Assembly: GCA_014239005.1 (NCBI GenBank)
Contig: JABAAA010000061.1
Span: forward strand, 1 to 7,084
Reading direction: 5' to 3'
Source of the DNA: Alphaproteobacteria bacterium
GTDB taxonomy: Bacteria; Pseudomonadota; Alphaproteobacteria; JABAAW01
DNA length: 7,084 nucleotides
A program made the position numbers and the translations under genes. The notes below the pieces were generated by a model. It was not told the origin of the DNA. It was given only the letters and a program-made list of their open reading frames with translations, and ran no database searches. Below are positions 1 through 5,427 of the stretch, one piece after another; position 1 is the stretch's first letter; every line of letters starts with the position of its first letter.

Positions 1-603
1 GTGGGTGAAGCCTGCCAAATGCAAGACAGCGTGGATCGTCATGTGCGACAAGTGTGCGCACGCATCGAGACGATGGCGTTCGATCGTGCGTTGCAAGCCC
101 TGACAACCCAACGCTATGTCGCCTAAAAACTCGCCTAAAAACTCGCCCAAAAACTCGCCCAAAAACTCGCCTGAAAAGCCGTCCGAAAGGTTGTCCGAAA
201 AGCCGTTCGAATTGTCGCTGCTTTCCTTTTGGGTTGCGGGAAAAGCGAGCGAATCGCATGCCGTGTCTTTGTCGCGGAAACGTCGGTTGAGGCTGCGCAT
301 GCGCGTATCGTCGGTGCAGAGGATCGAGAGACTCAGGGGCTTATGGGTTGGCGTTGGGTTTCCTTGTGCGACAAAGGTCAACGCTGCTTGGGCTGCGCGA
401 TGCACTTGCTCTGTCTTTTCCTTTGTCCACAGGGGCGATTCTGTTTGCAGGCGCACGATGTGCGACGGAGGCTCTGTTGGAGACTCTGTTGGAGACTCTG
501 GCGGAGACTCTGTTGGAGGTTCTGTCGCTATCTCCTCTTCACGGCAATCTGCGGAGAGAAGGGAGGGGGGAGGGGTTGCGAAGGAGTTCACGAAAGAGTT
601 CAC
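1..603 (-). CDS. ybeY: Endoribonuclease YbeY, 16S rRNA maturation (partial, runs off the left edge)
   Basis: YbeY is a zinc-dependent endoribonuclease of 16S rRNA 3'-end maturation and ribosome quality control. The minus-strand frame is open for 201 codons from a GTG at 603 to the window edge. The core is readable: a CTDDTRMRSLNRRFRDKD segment at residues 96-113 (Arg110 matches the conserved catalytic-site Arg), LAFPA at 119-123, LGDIAL at 160-165, then HAVLHLAGFTH at 191-201, giving the H-x3-H-x5-H zinc ligands His191, His195 and His201. The third ligand is about residue 124 in E. coli YbeY, so this copy holds about 75 extra residues: a proline/glutamate N-terminal extension (1-48) and an insert at 124-160, both built of 12-bp repeats. 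The usual GYDH reads GFTH here. The GTG start overlaps the phoH stop (GTGA) and has no clear Shine-Dalgarno sequence, suggesting translational coupling. A second in-frame GTG lies at 591. Identity is well supported; the exact start and activity are less so. Confidence 0.87.
   Translation of the reverse strand, partial: MNSFVNSFATPPPSLLSADCREEEIATEPPTESPPESPTESPTEPPSHIVRLQTESPLWTKEKTEQVHRAAQAALTFVAQGNPTPTHKPLSLSILCTDDTRMRSLNRRFRDKDTACDSLAFPATQKESSDNSNGFSDNLSDGFSGEFLGEFLGEFLGEFLGDIALGCQGLQRTIERHRLDACAHLSHMTIHAVLHLAGFTH
124..207 (-). repeat. Seven-copy 12-bp tandem repeat inside ybeY
   Basis: Seven consecutive 12-bp units read in frame on the minus strand as NGFS, DNLS, DGFS and then four copies of GEFL (YbeY residues 133-160). 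The copies nearest the conserved LGD motif are nearly identical (ggcgagtttttg or ggcgagttttta), while those further from it are diverged. This gradient fits stepwise expansion next to the LGD codons. The array lies between the LAFPA and LGDIAL motifs, a stretch that is a short variable segment in ordinary YbeY. Confidence 0.93.
466..525 (-). repeat. Five-copy 12-bp tandem repeat in the ybeY N-terminal extension
   Basis: Five 12-bp units, of the type gagactctgttg on the plus strand, encode TEPP, TESP, PESP, TESP and TEPP on the minus strand (YbeY residues 27-46). The array precedes the start of the recognisable YbeY fold (HIVRLQTESPLW, residues 48-59) and should form a disordered acidic, proline-rich tail. 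Its sequence is unrelated to the other array in the same gene. Confidence 0.92.
580..603 (-). repeat. Two-copy 12-bp repeat duplicating the ybeY GTG start
   Basis: The first 24 bases of ybeY are two copies of a 12-bp unit (gtgaactctttc, gtgaactccttc) encoding MNSF and VNSF. The duplication carries the GTG start codon with it, so two in-frame GTG codons lie 12 bases apart. The first overlaps the phoH stop codon. Confidence 0.8.
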
Positions 604-1676
604 GATAGAGGGTTAGCGTTTGCGGGTAGCGCGGGTTTGTTGTTTTTTTCGGCTTTCGTCGTCTCGACGGGCGTTTCGTAGGCGCGCAAGCTCTTTTCGA
701 GGAGGGGATGTCGCACGACCTCGCGTCGTGAGAATTGCACGAAGGGGACGATGCTTTTGAGTCGTCGCTCTGCGTCGATCAGCCCGTTGCTGCTTGTCGC
801 GGGCAGGTCGGCTTGCGAGGGGTCGCCGGTGACGACCATTCTTCCGCCTGTTCCGAGCCTTGTGAGCGTCATCTTCATCTGTTGCTTCGATGTGTTTTGC
901 GCCTCGTCGAGGAGGAGGAAGGCATTGTCGAGCGTGCGTCCTCGCATGAAAGAGAGGGGGGCGATTTCGATCGTTCCTCGCGCGAGCAAGCGTTCGGTTG
1001 CCGTTTTGCCGAACCACCGATGCAACAGATCGAAGATGGGACGCAGGTAAGGATCGAGCTTCTCGCGCATGTCGCCCGGCAGAAAGCCCAGCCTTTCTCC
1101 TGCCTCGACGACGGGGCGCGAGAGAACAACCCGTTCCACATCGCCGCGGCGCAACAGCGACATGCCGTAGCCCAACGCGATACAAGTCTTGCCCGTTCCG
1201 GCGGGTCCTGTCGCGAAGACAAGGGGATGTTCTGCAAGCGCGTGCAAAAACGCTTCCTGCTTTGCGTTGCGAGGAACGAGCGTTGCTTTCGGAAAATCCA
1301 ACGCCCAAGAAGAGTGAGAACGCGTGAGAGAAGGGTTTGCAAGATCGTCTGTTGGGACGGCGTTTGCAGCGTCGAGCCTTTGTTCGTCAAGACAGGGTTG
1401 AGAAAAAGCGCCGTCCTCGTCGTTGAGGCTCTCGCAGCTTTTGAGACGGGCGTAGAGCGCGAGCAGGTGCGCACGCGCCTTTTGGCACGCTTCCTCGTCG
1501 CCGCGGCAGAAGACCTTGTTGCCGCGATGGTCGAGCGCGACGCCGTAGGTTTGCGCCATGCGTTTCAGACGTTGCGAGCGAGCGCCGAAGAGCTCCGCCA
1601 GCAGGCTGTTGTCGTCGAAACTCAACAGATGCGACGCATCCTTGTCTTCGCGCTTTTCGGTCTTTTGTATACGCAT
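600..1676 (-). CDS. phoH: PhoH-family ATPase (PhoH/YbeZ-like)
   Basis: A PhoH-family P-loop ATPase thought to act with YbeY in RNA metabolism. From the ATG at 1676 it has 358 residues. An N-terminal KH-like segment (about residues 18-80, from LLSFDDNSLLAELFG to HLLALYARL) is followed by a poorly conserved linker and the PhoH ATPase domain (about 133-335). Walker A is GPAGTGKT at 157-164, Walker B is LLLDEAQN at 254-261, and VVTGDPSQADLP follows at 281-292. The lysine-rich tail after about 335 is weakly constrained. The frame stays open upstream to a TTG at 1757 (385 aa), and neither start has a strong Shine-Dalgarno sequence. I prefer the ATG because TTG starts are rare and the extra 27 residues look unconserved. 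The stop overlaps the ybeY start by 4 bases, so the two are co-transcribed and probably coupled. The gene is divergent from cheA. Confidence 0.93.
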   Translation of the reverse strand: MRIQKTEKREDKDASHLLSFDDNSLLAELFGARSQRLKRMAQTYGVALDHRGNKVFCRGDEEACQKARAHLLALYARLKSCESLNDEDGAFSQPCLDEQRLDAANAVPTDDLANPSLTRSHSSWALDFPKATLVPRNAKQEAFLHALAEHPLVFATGPAGTGKTCIALGYGMSLLRRGDVERVVLSRPVVEAGERLGFLPGDMREKLDPYLRPIFDLLHRWFGKTATERLLARGTIEIAPLSFMRGRTLDNAFLLLDEAQNTSKQQMKMTLTRLGTGGRMVVTGDPSQADLPATSSNGLIDAERRLKSIVPFVQFSRREVVRHPLLEKSLRAYETPVETTKAEKNNKPALPANANPLS

Positions 1677-1779
1677 GGCTTGCTCTTGCTCTGCGATTGC
1701 AGAGGAAAGGGCTGCTTGGCGAGGTTTGCTCAAGGGTTTGATCGATGGGGGGGACAAGACGAGAACAGATGGCTCTTAC

Positions 1780-1785
1780 ATTATA
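1780..1785 (-). promoter_or_regulatory. Probable -10 box of the phoH-ybeY promoter
   Basis: The minus strand carries a perfect TATAAT about 23 bases upstream of the TTG at 1757 and 104 upstream of the ATG at 1676. No good -35 is seen at 16-18 bases (best is ATAACG at 17). Transcription would start near 1773, leaving both candidate phoH starts on the transcript. Supported by the -10 alone. Confidence 0.5.
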
Positions 1786-1850
1786 CGATAGCGCGGATAG
1801 TGCGTTATCGTTCGTTACCGCGCCTGTGTCGTTGCGGTGGTGGTCTTAAG

Positions 1851-1930
1851 TAATTGTGTAATTGTCTTGGTAATTGTCTTCGCAATTATCCTGGCGCTTG
1901 TTTTGGCACTCTTCTTCGCGCGCTCTTTTT
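1851..1930 (+). repeat. Decayed 12-bp tandem repeat between phoH and cheA
   Basis: An 8-bp partial unit (taattgtg) is followed by 12-bp units taattgtcttgg, taattgtcttcg, caattatcctgg, cgcttgttttgg, cactcttcttcg and cgcgctcttttt. The left copies are nearly identical and the right ones progressively diverged, giving the same decay gradient as the array in ybeY. No gene covers it, so the 12-bp length is not imposed by a reading frame here. Confidence 0.8.
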
Positions 1931-2044
1931 GAGGCGTTTGCGATGTGCTACAGGCGGGTGTTGAATCCATGCGTCGAACGGGAGAATGATGGCAAGGATG
2001 CCAACAAGAAAATCCTGCAAGAAAGTCTTGATGGCGTAATCGTA

Positions 2045-2063
2045 AGACAAGACGGACTTGTCT
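2045..2063. promoter_or_regulatory. Inverted repeat overlapping the cheA -35, possible operator
   Basis: Arms AGACAAG and CTTGTCT are perfectly complementary (7 bp) and separated by 5 bases. The right arm includes the -35 hexamer TTGTCT, so a dimeric regulator bound here would block or contact RNA polymerase. The symmetry is seen directly; the operator role is inferred. Confidence 0.4.
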
Positions 2064-2086
2064 GCAACAGAAAAAAAGTCTATAAT
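2058..2086 (+). promoter_or_regulatory. Probable sigma70-type promoter of cheA
   Basis: TTGTCT (2058-2063, four of six matches to TTGACA) is followed after exactly 17 bases by a perfect TATAAT (2081-2086). Predicted transcription start is near 2093, giving a cheA leader of about 130 bases. This is the best promoter match in the window. Confidence 0.65.
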
Positions 2087-2092
2087 GGGGCG

Positions 2093-2140
2093 GTAGCGAA
2101 AGCAGGCGAAAAAGCAGCGGAAAAAGCAGCGAGAGCGGCG
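2093..2140 (+). repeat. Four-copy 12-bp tandem repeat in the cheA leader
   Basis: Four 12-bp units of the type gcggaaaaagca (2093-2104, 2105-2116, 2117-2128, 2129-2140); the middle two differ at one position. The array begins about where the cheA transcript should start and makes a purine-rich, A-tract-rich leader. It could read as Ala/Glu/Lys repeats, but no credible start precedes it. Confidence 0.78.
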
Positions 2141-2165
2141 CGCACCGTCGCGAACGGATGTTTAA

Positions 2166-2183
2166 GCGTTCCAAAAGGAACGC
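2166..2183 (+). promoter_or_regulatory. Perfect stem-loop in the cheA leader
   Basis: GCGTTCC, AAAA, GGAACGC forms a 7-bp perfect stem with a 4-base loop, ending 42 bases before the cheA ATG. No T-run follows on either strand, so it is not an ordinary intrinsic terminator. It may stabilise the leader or affect translation. Confidence 0.4.
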
Positions 2184-2225
2184 GCGTGTTGTTGCATCGT
2201 CACAACGACGAGAACTTGAGGAAGG

Positions 2226-5177
2226 ATGGACGATCTTCTGTCAGAATTTCTTGTGGAGACGGGCGAATCGCTGAGCGCGCTGGACACCAAGATCGTTTTG
2301 TTGGAGAAGAATCCGAGCGACGCAGATTCGATTGCTGAGATCTTTCGTGTTGTCCACACGATCAAAGGAACTTGCGGCTTTTTGGACTTGCATCGCCTGG
2401 AAGCGGTTGCGCATGCGAGCGAAGAGCTTTTGCGCCGCTTTCAAAACTCTCCCGCCAGCGTCACCGGTGAGCGCGTCACCCTCGTGTTGGAGGCGTTGGA
2501 TTGCATCAAAGGAATTGTGCAAGGCTTGGCGGCGACAGGCGTGGAGGCTGGGAGTGACAACAGCGACTTGATTCGCCGTTTGGAACAGGAAGCGTTGCAA
2601 ACGGACACAAAGGAAGCCAAGCAGACCGAACAACAGACGGACAGACAGACAACCGCGCGATCGAACGGACAAACGCCGACTCCCTCTCCGACCCCCTCTC
2701 CGACCCCCTCTCCGACTCCCTCCACCCATCAGCCGCGCGTAGCGACGACGGAGGGAATCGATCTTCCCTCCGTGACGGGCTTGGAAGAAGGATCGGACGA
2801 CGAACGCTCCTTCGACATGACCTCGCCCTGGCAGAGTGCGGTGGCGGGCTTGGGACAGGGCGGCGTTGTGGGCGCGGTCTCGTCGCTTCGCGTGCGCCTC
2901 GATCTGATCGAGCAGTTGATGAACTCGGTCTCCGAGCTCGTGCTTTCGCGCAACCAGCTGTTGCAGCTGTTGCGACAAAATCCTGCAAGCGAGTTTTCCG
3001 CGCCCTTGCAGCGTCTCAATCAAATCACGACGGCGTTGCAAGAAGGCGTGATGAAAACGCGCATGCAGCCCATTCAAAACGCATGGAGCCCGCTGCCAAG
3101 GCTGGTGCGAGACCTTGCAAGGACGACAGGAAAAAAGATTCGCCTCGAGATGGAGGGCTCGGAGACGGAGCTCGACAGGCAGATCATTGACATGGTCCGC
3201 GATTCCTTGATCCATCTGATTCGCAACGCCGTCGACCACGGGTTGGAGATGCCCGAAGAACGCGAGTTGCAAGGCAAATCCGAAGAAGGCACGATCACGC
3301 TCAATGCCTATCCGGAAGGAGGACAAATCCTGATCGAAGTGCGCGACGACGGTCGCGGCATCGACCACGAAAAAATTCGCGGCAAAATCGTCGCGCAAGG
3401 CTTGGCGAGCGAAGGCGACGCGGCAGCGCTCACCGTCTCGCAGCTCTATCGCTATTTGTTCCAGTCGGGCTTTTCGACCGCCGACAAGGTCACAGAAGTG
3501 TCAGGACGCGGTGTCGGCATGGATGTCGTCAAGCACAACATCGACAAGCTCGGCGGACAGATCGAGCTGAACTCGACGCTTGGCAGCGGTTCGCACTTTC
3601 GCATCAAGATCCCTCTGACGCTCGCCATCGTCTCGGTTCTCATCACCAAAATCGCCGACCAACGCTACGCCTTTCCGCAGACCTCGGTCGTCGAACTCGT
3701 CTCGTTTCGCGAATCGGAAGTCCACAGGGTGAGCGTGTTGCAAGGCAACCTCGTCTTGCAACTGCGCGACCAGCTCTTGCCTCTGCTTTCGGTGCGTCGC
3801 CTGTTCGATCTGAGCGTGGCGCTGCCCGATCTGACACACCTTGATTCTACAAGTCTTCAAGAAAACCTTGAGCCCGCATCCCTATCGGCACGCAACGGGG
3901 GGGCGAACGGACAGGCGGCCAGGCAGGAAAACACACAGGAAAACACGCAAGAAAACGGTTTCGCATCCTTGAGCGATATCGTCGTCCAAGCCATGTCGGG
4001 CGAGACCAAGGCAGCACCGTCGCCGCTGCAACATCGCCATCGTTCGCAAGAAGATATTCAGCAGCGCCTGCTTCACGAGCTTTTGCAAGGACCTGAGAAC
4101 TATGTCGTCGTCATGCGGGTAGGCTCACAGCAGTTCGGCGTGTTGGTCGAAGATATTCAGGATACGGAGGAAATCGTCGTCAAGCCACTTTCCGAATCGT
4201 TGCACGGCACGCCCTTTTTTAGCGGCAACACGATTCTCGGCGACGGGCGCGTCGTGCTGATCGTCGATCCGAACACGCTTTCCGAAGAGATCGGGGAGGG
4301 AATCGAAGAAGCCGAGCTCGCCTTGCCTCGCGACGAGACGCAGCAGATCTCCGAAAGCAGCGTCACGCTGGTCATGATCGACAGCGGCGACGGCGTCAAG
4401 AAAGTCGTGCCTGTAAGCGCGATCAACCGCCTGGAGCATATCGATTGCGCGCGCATCGAATATCCGAACGCCAAGCCCACCGTGTTGTACAACGATACGC
4501 TCATGCCGGTGATGCGCATCGAAGAGGGGCGCACCTTGCCGAAGGAAGGACGACGACCGGTGCTGGTGCTTTCGGACGGGGAGAAGTGGGCGGGAATCGT
4601 CGTCGAAGAGGTGTTGGACATCATCGACGAGCCCTTGCGCGTCGAGGTGGCGGAAGGAACGAAAGGGGTCATCGGCAGTGCCATCTTGCAAGAGCAGAGC
4701 GTCGAGGTCTTGGATATGGAACATTTTTGGAAACGCGCCTTCGCCGACGCCAAGAACCTTCCGATCGACCTTTCCGGCGTCAAGGGCGTTTCACAGGCAG
4801 CGCGTCGAGAGCGCAGACTGCTGTTGGTCGAGCGCAATCGCGCCTTTTGCGATTCGATCATTCCTCACCTCTCGTCGGTAGGCTTTCGCGTGTTCGTCGT
4901 CAATCATATCGATCAGGCGATCTCGTACCACAGGAACGCCGTTCCCTTCGATGTCGTCATTAGCGACATCGACGATAACAGCGAAGAGGTGTTGAAGTTT
5001 GTCGCGCGCACAAGGCAAATGCGCGATTCGTGGGCGGGCTTGCCCTTTCTCGCTCTGACGGCATTGACGCCCAGCGAAGAGACGACCGAAACTTGTCGGG
5101 TTGCAGGGTTCACCGACTTTTTGTCGAAGAACGACCGTTCCGATATTGTGCGTTGCTTGAAATCCTTGCCGCACTAG
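2226..5177 (+). CDS. cheA: Chemotaxis histidine kinase CheA with two CheW-like domains and a C-terminal receiver
   Basis: Cytoplasmic kinase of chemoreceptor arrays that passes phosphate to CheY. Domains in order: Hpt/P1 (1-105, phosphoacceptor His44 in VVHTIKGTCGF); low-complexity linker (about 125-215) with PTPS repeats and no recognisable P2; P3 dimerisation (about 217-285); P4 kinase (286-465) with N box HLIRNAVDHGLE (330-341), DDGRGID (374-380), LFQSGFSTA (411-419) and GRGVGMDVV (427-435). A first CheW-like domain (about 466-685) is split by a roughly 90-residue low-complexity insert (533-622); a second follows (about 712-838); a receiver ends the chain (about 864-980). The receiver keeps the phosphoacceptor (Asp914), Thr945 and Lys968, but the paired acids read Glu869-Arg870. 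GAGGAAGG (2218-2225) directly precedes the ATG. The lack of a separate cheW here and the double CheW-like tail suggest that it also serves coupling. Identity is certain; receiver activity is uncertain. Confidence 0.97.
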   Translation: MDDLLSEFLVETGESLSALDTKIVLLEKNPSDADSIAEIFRVVHTIKGTCGFLDLHRLEAVAHASEELLRRFQNSPASVTGERVTLVLEALDCIKGIVQGLAATGVEAGSDNSDLIRRLEQEALQTDTKEAKQTEQQTDRQTTARSNGQTPTPSPTPSPTPSPTPSTHQPRVATTEGIDLPSVTGLEEGSDDERSFDMTSPWQSAVAGLGQGGVVGAVSSLRVRLDLIEQLMNSVSELVLSRNQLLQLLRQNPASEFSAPLQRLNQITTALQEGVMKTRMQPIQNAWSPLPRLVRDLARTTGKKIRLEMEGSETELDRQIIDMVRDSLIHLIRNAVDHGLEMPEERELQGKSEEGTITLNAYPEGGQILIEVRDDGRGIDHEKIRGKIVAQGLASEGDAAALTVSQLYRYLFQSGFSTADKVTEVSGRGVGMDVVKHNIDKLGGQIELNSTLGSGSHFRIKIPLTLAIVSVLITKIADQRYAFPQTSVVELVSFRESEVHRVSVLQGNLVLQLRDQLLPLLSVRRLFDLSVALPDLTHLDSTSLQENLEPASLSARNGGANGQAARQENTQENTQENGFASLSDIVVQAMSGETKAAPSPLQHRHRSQEDIQQRLLHELLQGPENYVVVMRVGSQQFGVLVEDIQDTEEIVVKPLSESLHGTPFFSGNTILGDGRVVLIVDPNTLSEEIGEGIEEAELALPRDETQQISESSVTLVMIDSGDGVKKVVPVSAINRLEHIDCARIEYPNAKPTVLYNDTLMPVMRIEEGRTLPKEGRRPVLVLSDGEKWAGIVVEEVLDIIDEPLRVEVAEGTKGVIGSAILQEQSVEVLDMEHFWKRAFADAKNLPIDLSGVKGVSQAARRERRLLLVERNRAFCDSIIPHLSSVGFRVFVVNHIDQAISYHRNAVPFDVVISDIDDNSEEVLKFVARTRQMRDSWAGLPFLALTALTPSEETTETCRVAGFTDFLSKNDRSDIVRCLKSLPH
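2676..2723 (+). repeat. Four-copy 12-bp tandem repeat in the cheA linker
   Basis: Four 12-bp units (ccgactccctct, ccgaccccctct twice, ccgactccctcc) encode four copies of PTPS at CheA residues 151-166. They lie in the disordered linker between the Hpt domain and the dimerisation domain, where other CheA proteins carry P2. A Q/T/D-rich stretch with partial CAGAC repetition precedes it (about 2620-2660). Confidence 0.93.
3924..3959 (+). repeat. Three-copy 12-bp tandem repeat in the insert of the first CheW-like domain
   Basis: Three 12-bp units (caggaaaacaca, caggaaaacacg, caagaaaacggt) encode QENT, QENT and QENG at CheA residues 567-578. The array sits in the low-complexity insert that splits the first CheW-like domain, a position likely to be a surface loop. 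Confidence 0.88.
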
Positions 5178-5211
5178 ACGTAGGCATAGACAATAGACAT
5201 AGACATAGGCG
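5175..5211 (+). repeat. Six-copy hexamer repeat overlapping the cheA stop
   Basis: Hexamers tagacg, taggca, tagaca, tagaca, tagaca and taggcg start at 5175, 5181, 5187, 5194, 5200 and 5206, with one extra base after the third. The first contains the cheA stop codon. The unit is half of the 12-bp length seen elsewhere in the window. No function is evident. Confidence 0.75.
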
Positions 5212-5271
5212 CAGGTGCGAAGCGCACGGCGGATATTGTCGAGGTAGCGCATTTGTGGATGCTTGACGAAC

Positions 5272-5344
5272 AAAATTCTGTTAGAATCTTGCAATGAGAT
5301 TCTAAAAAGATTCTGGAAGATTCTGGAAAAATTCTGTTAGAGTC
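5272..5344. repeat. Nested direct and inverted repeats upstream of cheY
   Basis: Two direct copies of AAAATTCTGTTAGAATC (5272-5288 and 5328-5344, 16 of 17 bases equal) flank further ATTCT boxes at 5299, 5310 and 5320. The boxes at 5299, 5310, 5320 and 5331 are 10-11 bases apart, one helical turn. A perfect 9-bp inverted repeat, TTAGAATCT and AGATTCTAA with a 7-base loop, occupies 5281-5305. It could be a regulator-binding array, a stem-loop ending the cheA message, or simply another repeat expansion. No T-run follows. I see nothing clear in the rest of the cheA-cheY spacer (5212-5271 and 5345-5412). Confidence 0.7.
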
Positions 5345-5427
5345 GTCACTCTTCTGCTGTCGCCAGTTTGCAATCTAGCAAGCGCGGAGTTAGGAACAAA
5401 CGGTCAACGAACGAAGGAGTTGTCACG

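Larger units (their letters stand above)
1677..2225. other. Divergent intergenic region between phoH and cheA
   Basis: About 550 bases (470 if phoH starts at its TTG) with no convincing gene. It holds the phoH -10 box, a decayed 12-bp tandem repeat (1851-1930), an inverted repeat overlapping a strong cheA promoter (2045-2086), a second 12-bp repeat in the cheA leader (2093-2140) and a perfect hairpin (2166-2183). I see no function in 1931-2044. Open frames on both strands here have alternative starts and no family resemblance. A 16-codon frame at 1989-2039 has a Shine-Dalgarno-like GGGAGA but nothing else to support it. Confidence 0.7.

Noticed and set aside
1..126. Plus-strand frame of 41 codons open at the left edge, ending in TAA at 124-126, as the end of an upstream gene
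   Set aside because: The minus strand of the same bases encodes the YbeY core and zinc motif; the plus-strand peptide matches nothing I recognise.
124..207. Possible CRISPR array
   Set aside because: Units are 12 bp, directly abutting, without spacers, and lie in a coding frame.
116..681. Plus-strand frames across 54-681 (SPKN, LKTR and GDSV-type repeat proteins)
   Set aside because: They are antisense readings of the 12-bp arrays in ybeY. A repeat unit divisible by 3 keeps several frames open, so their length is not evidence of coding.
735..1853. Plus-strand 372-codon frame opposite phoH
   Set aside because: It lies fully antisense to phoH, whose Walker motifs and PhoH signatures are unambiguous; no family features of its own.
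1815..2174. Minus-strand 119-codon frame upstream of phoH ending in KTI/KTS repeats
   Set aside because: TTG start, no domain resemblance, and it crosses the cheA promoter; its tail is only the intergenic repeat read in one frame.
1874..2338. Plus-strand 154-codon frame before cheA
   Set aside because: TTG start without ribosome site; it overlaps the start of cheA in another frame, and the alanine/lysine stretch is the leader repeat.
2241..3398. Minus-strand 385-codon frame opposite cheA
   Set aside because: Antisense shadow of a well-conserved CheA reading frame.
5215..5227. GTGCG-AAG-CGCAC hairpin after cheA as a terminator
   Set aside because: Only a 5-bp stem with a 3-base loop and no following T-run.
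5263..5291. TTGACG as a -35 for a cheY promoter
   Set aside because: No -10 at 16-18 bases; the only TAGAAT is 13 bases away, too close for sigma70 spacing.
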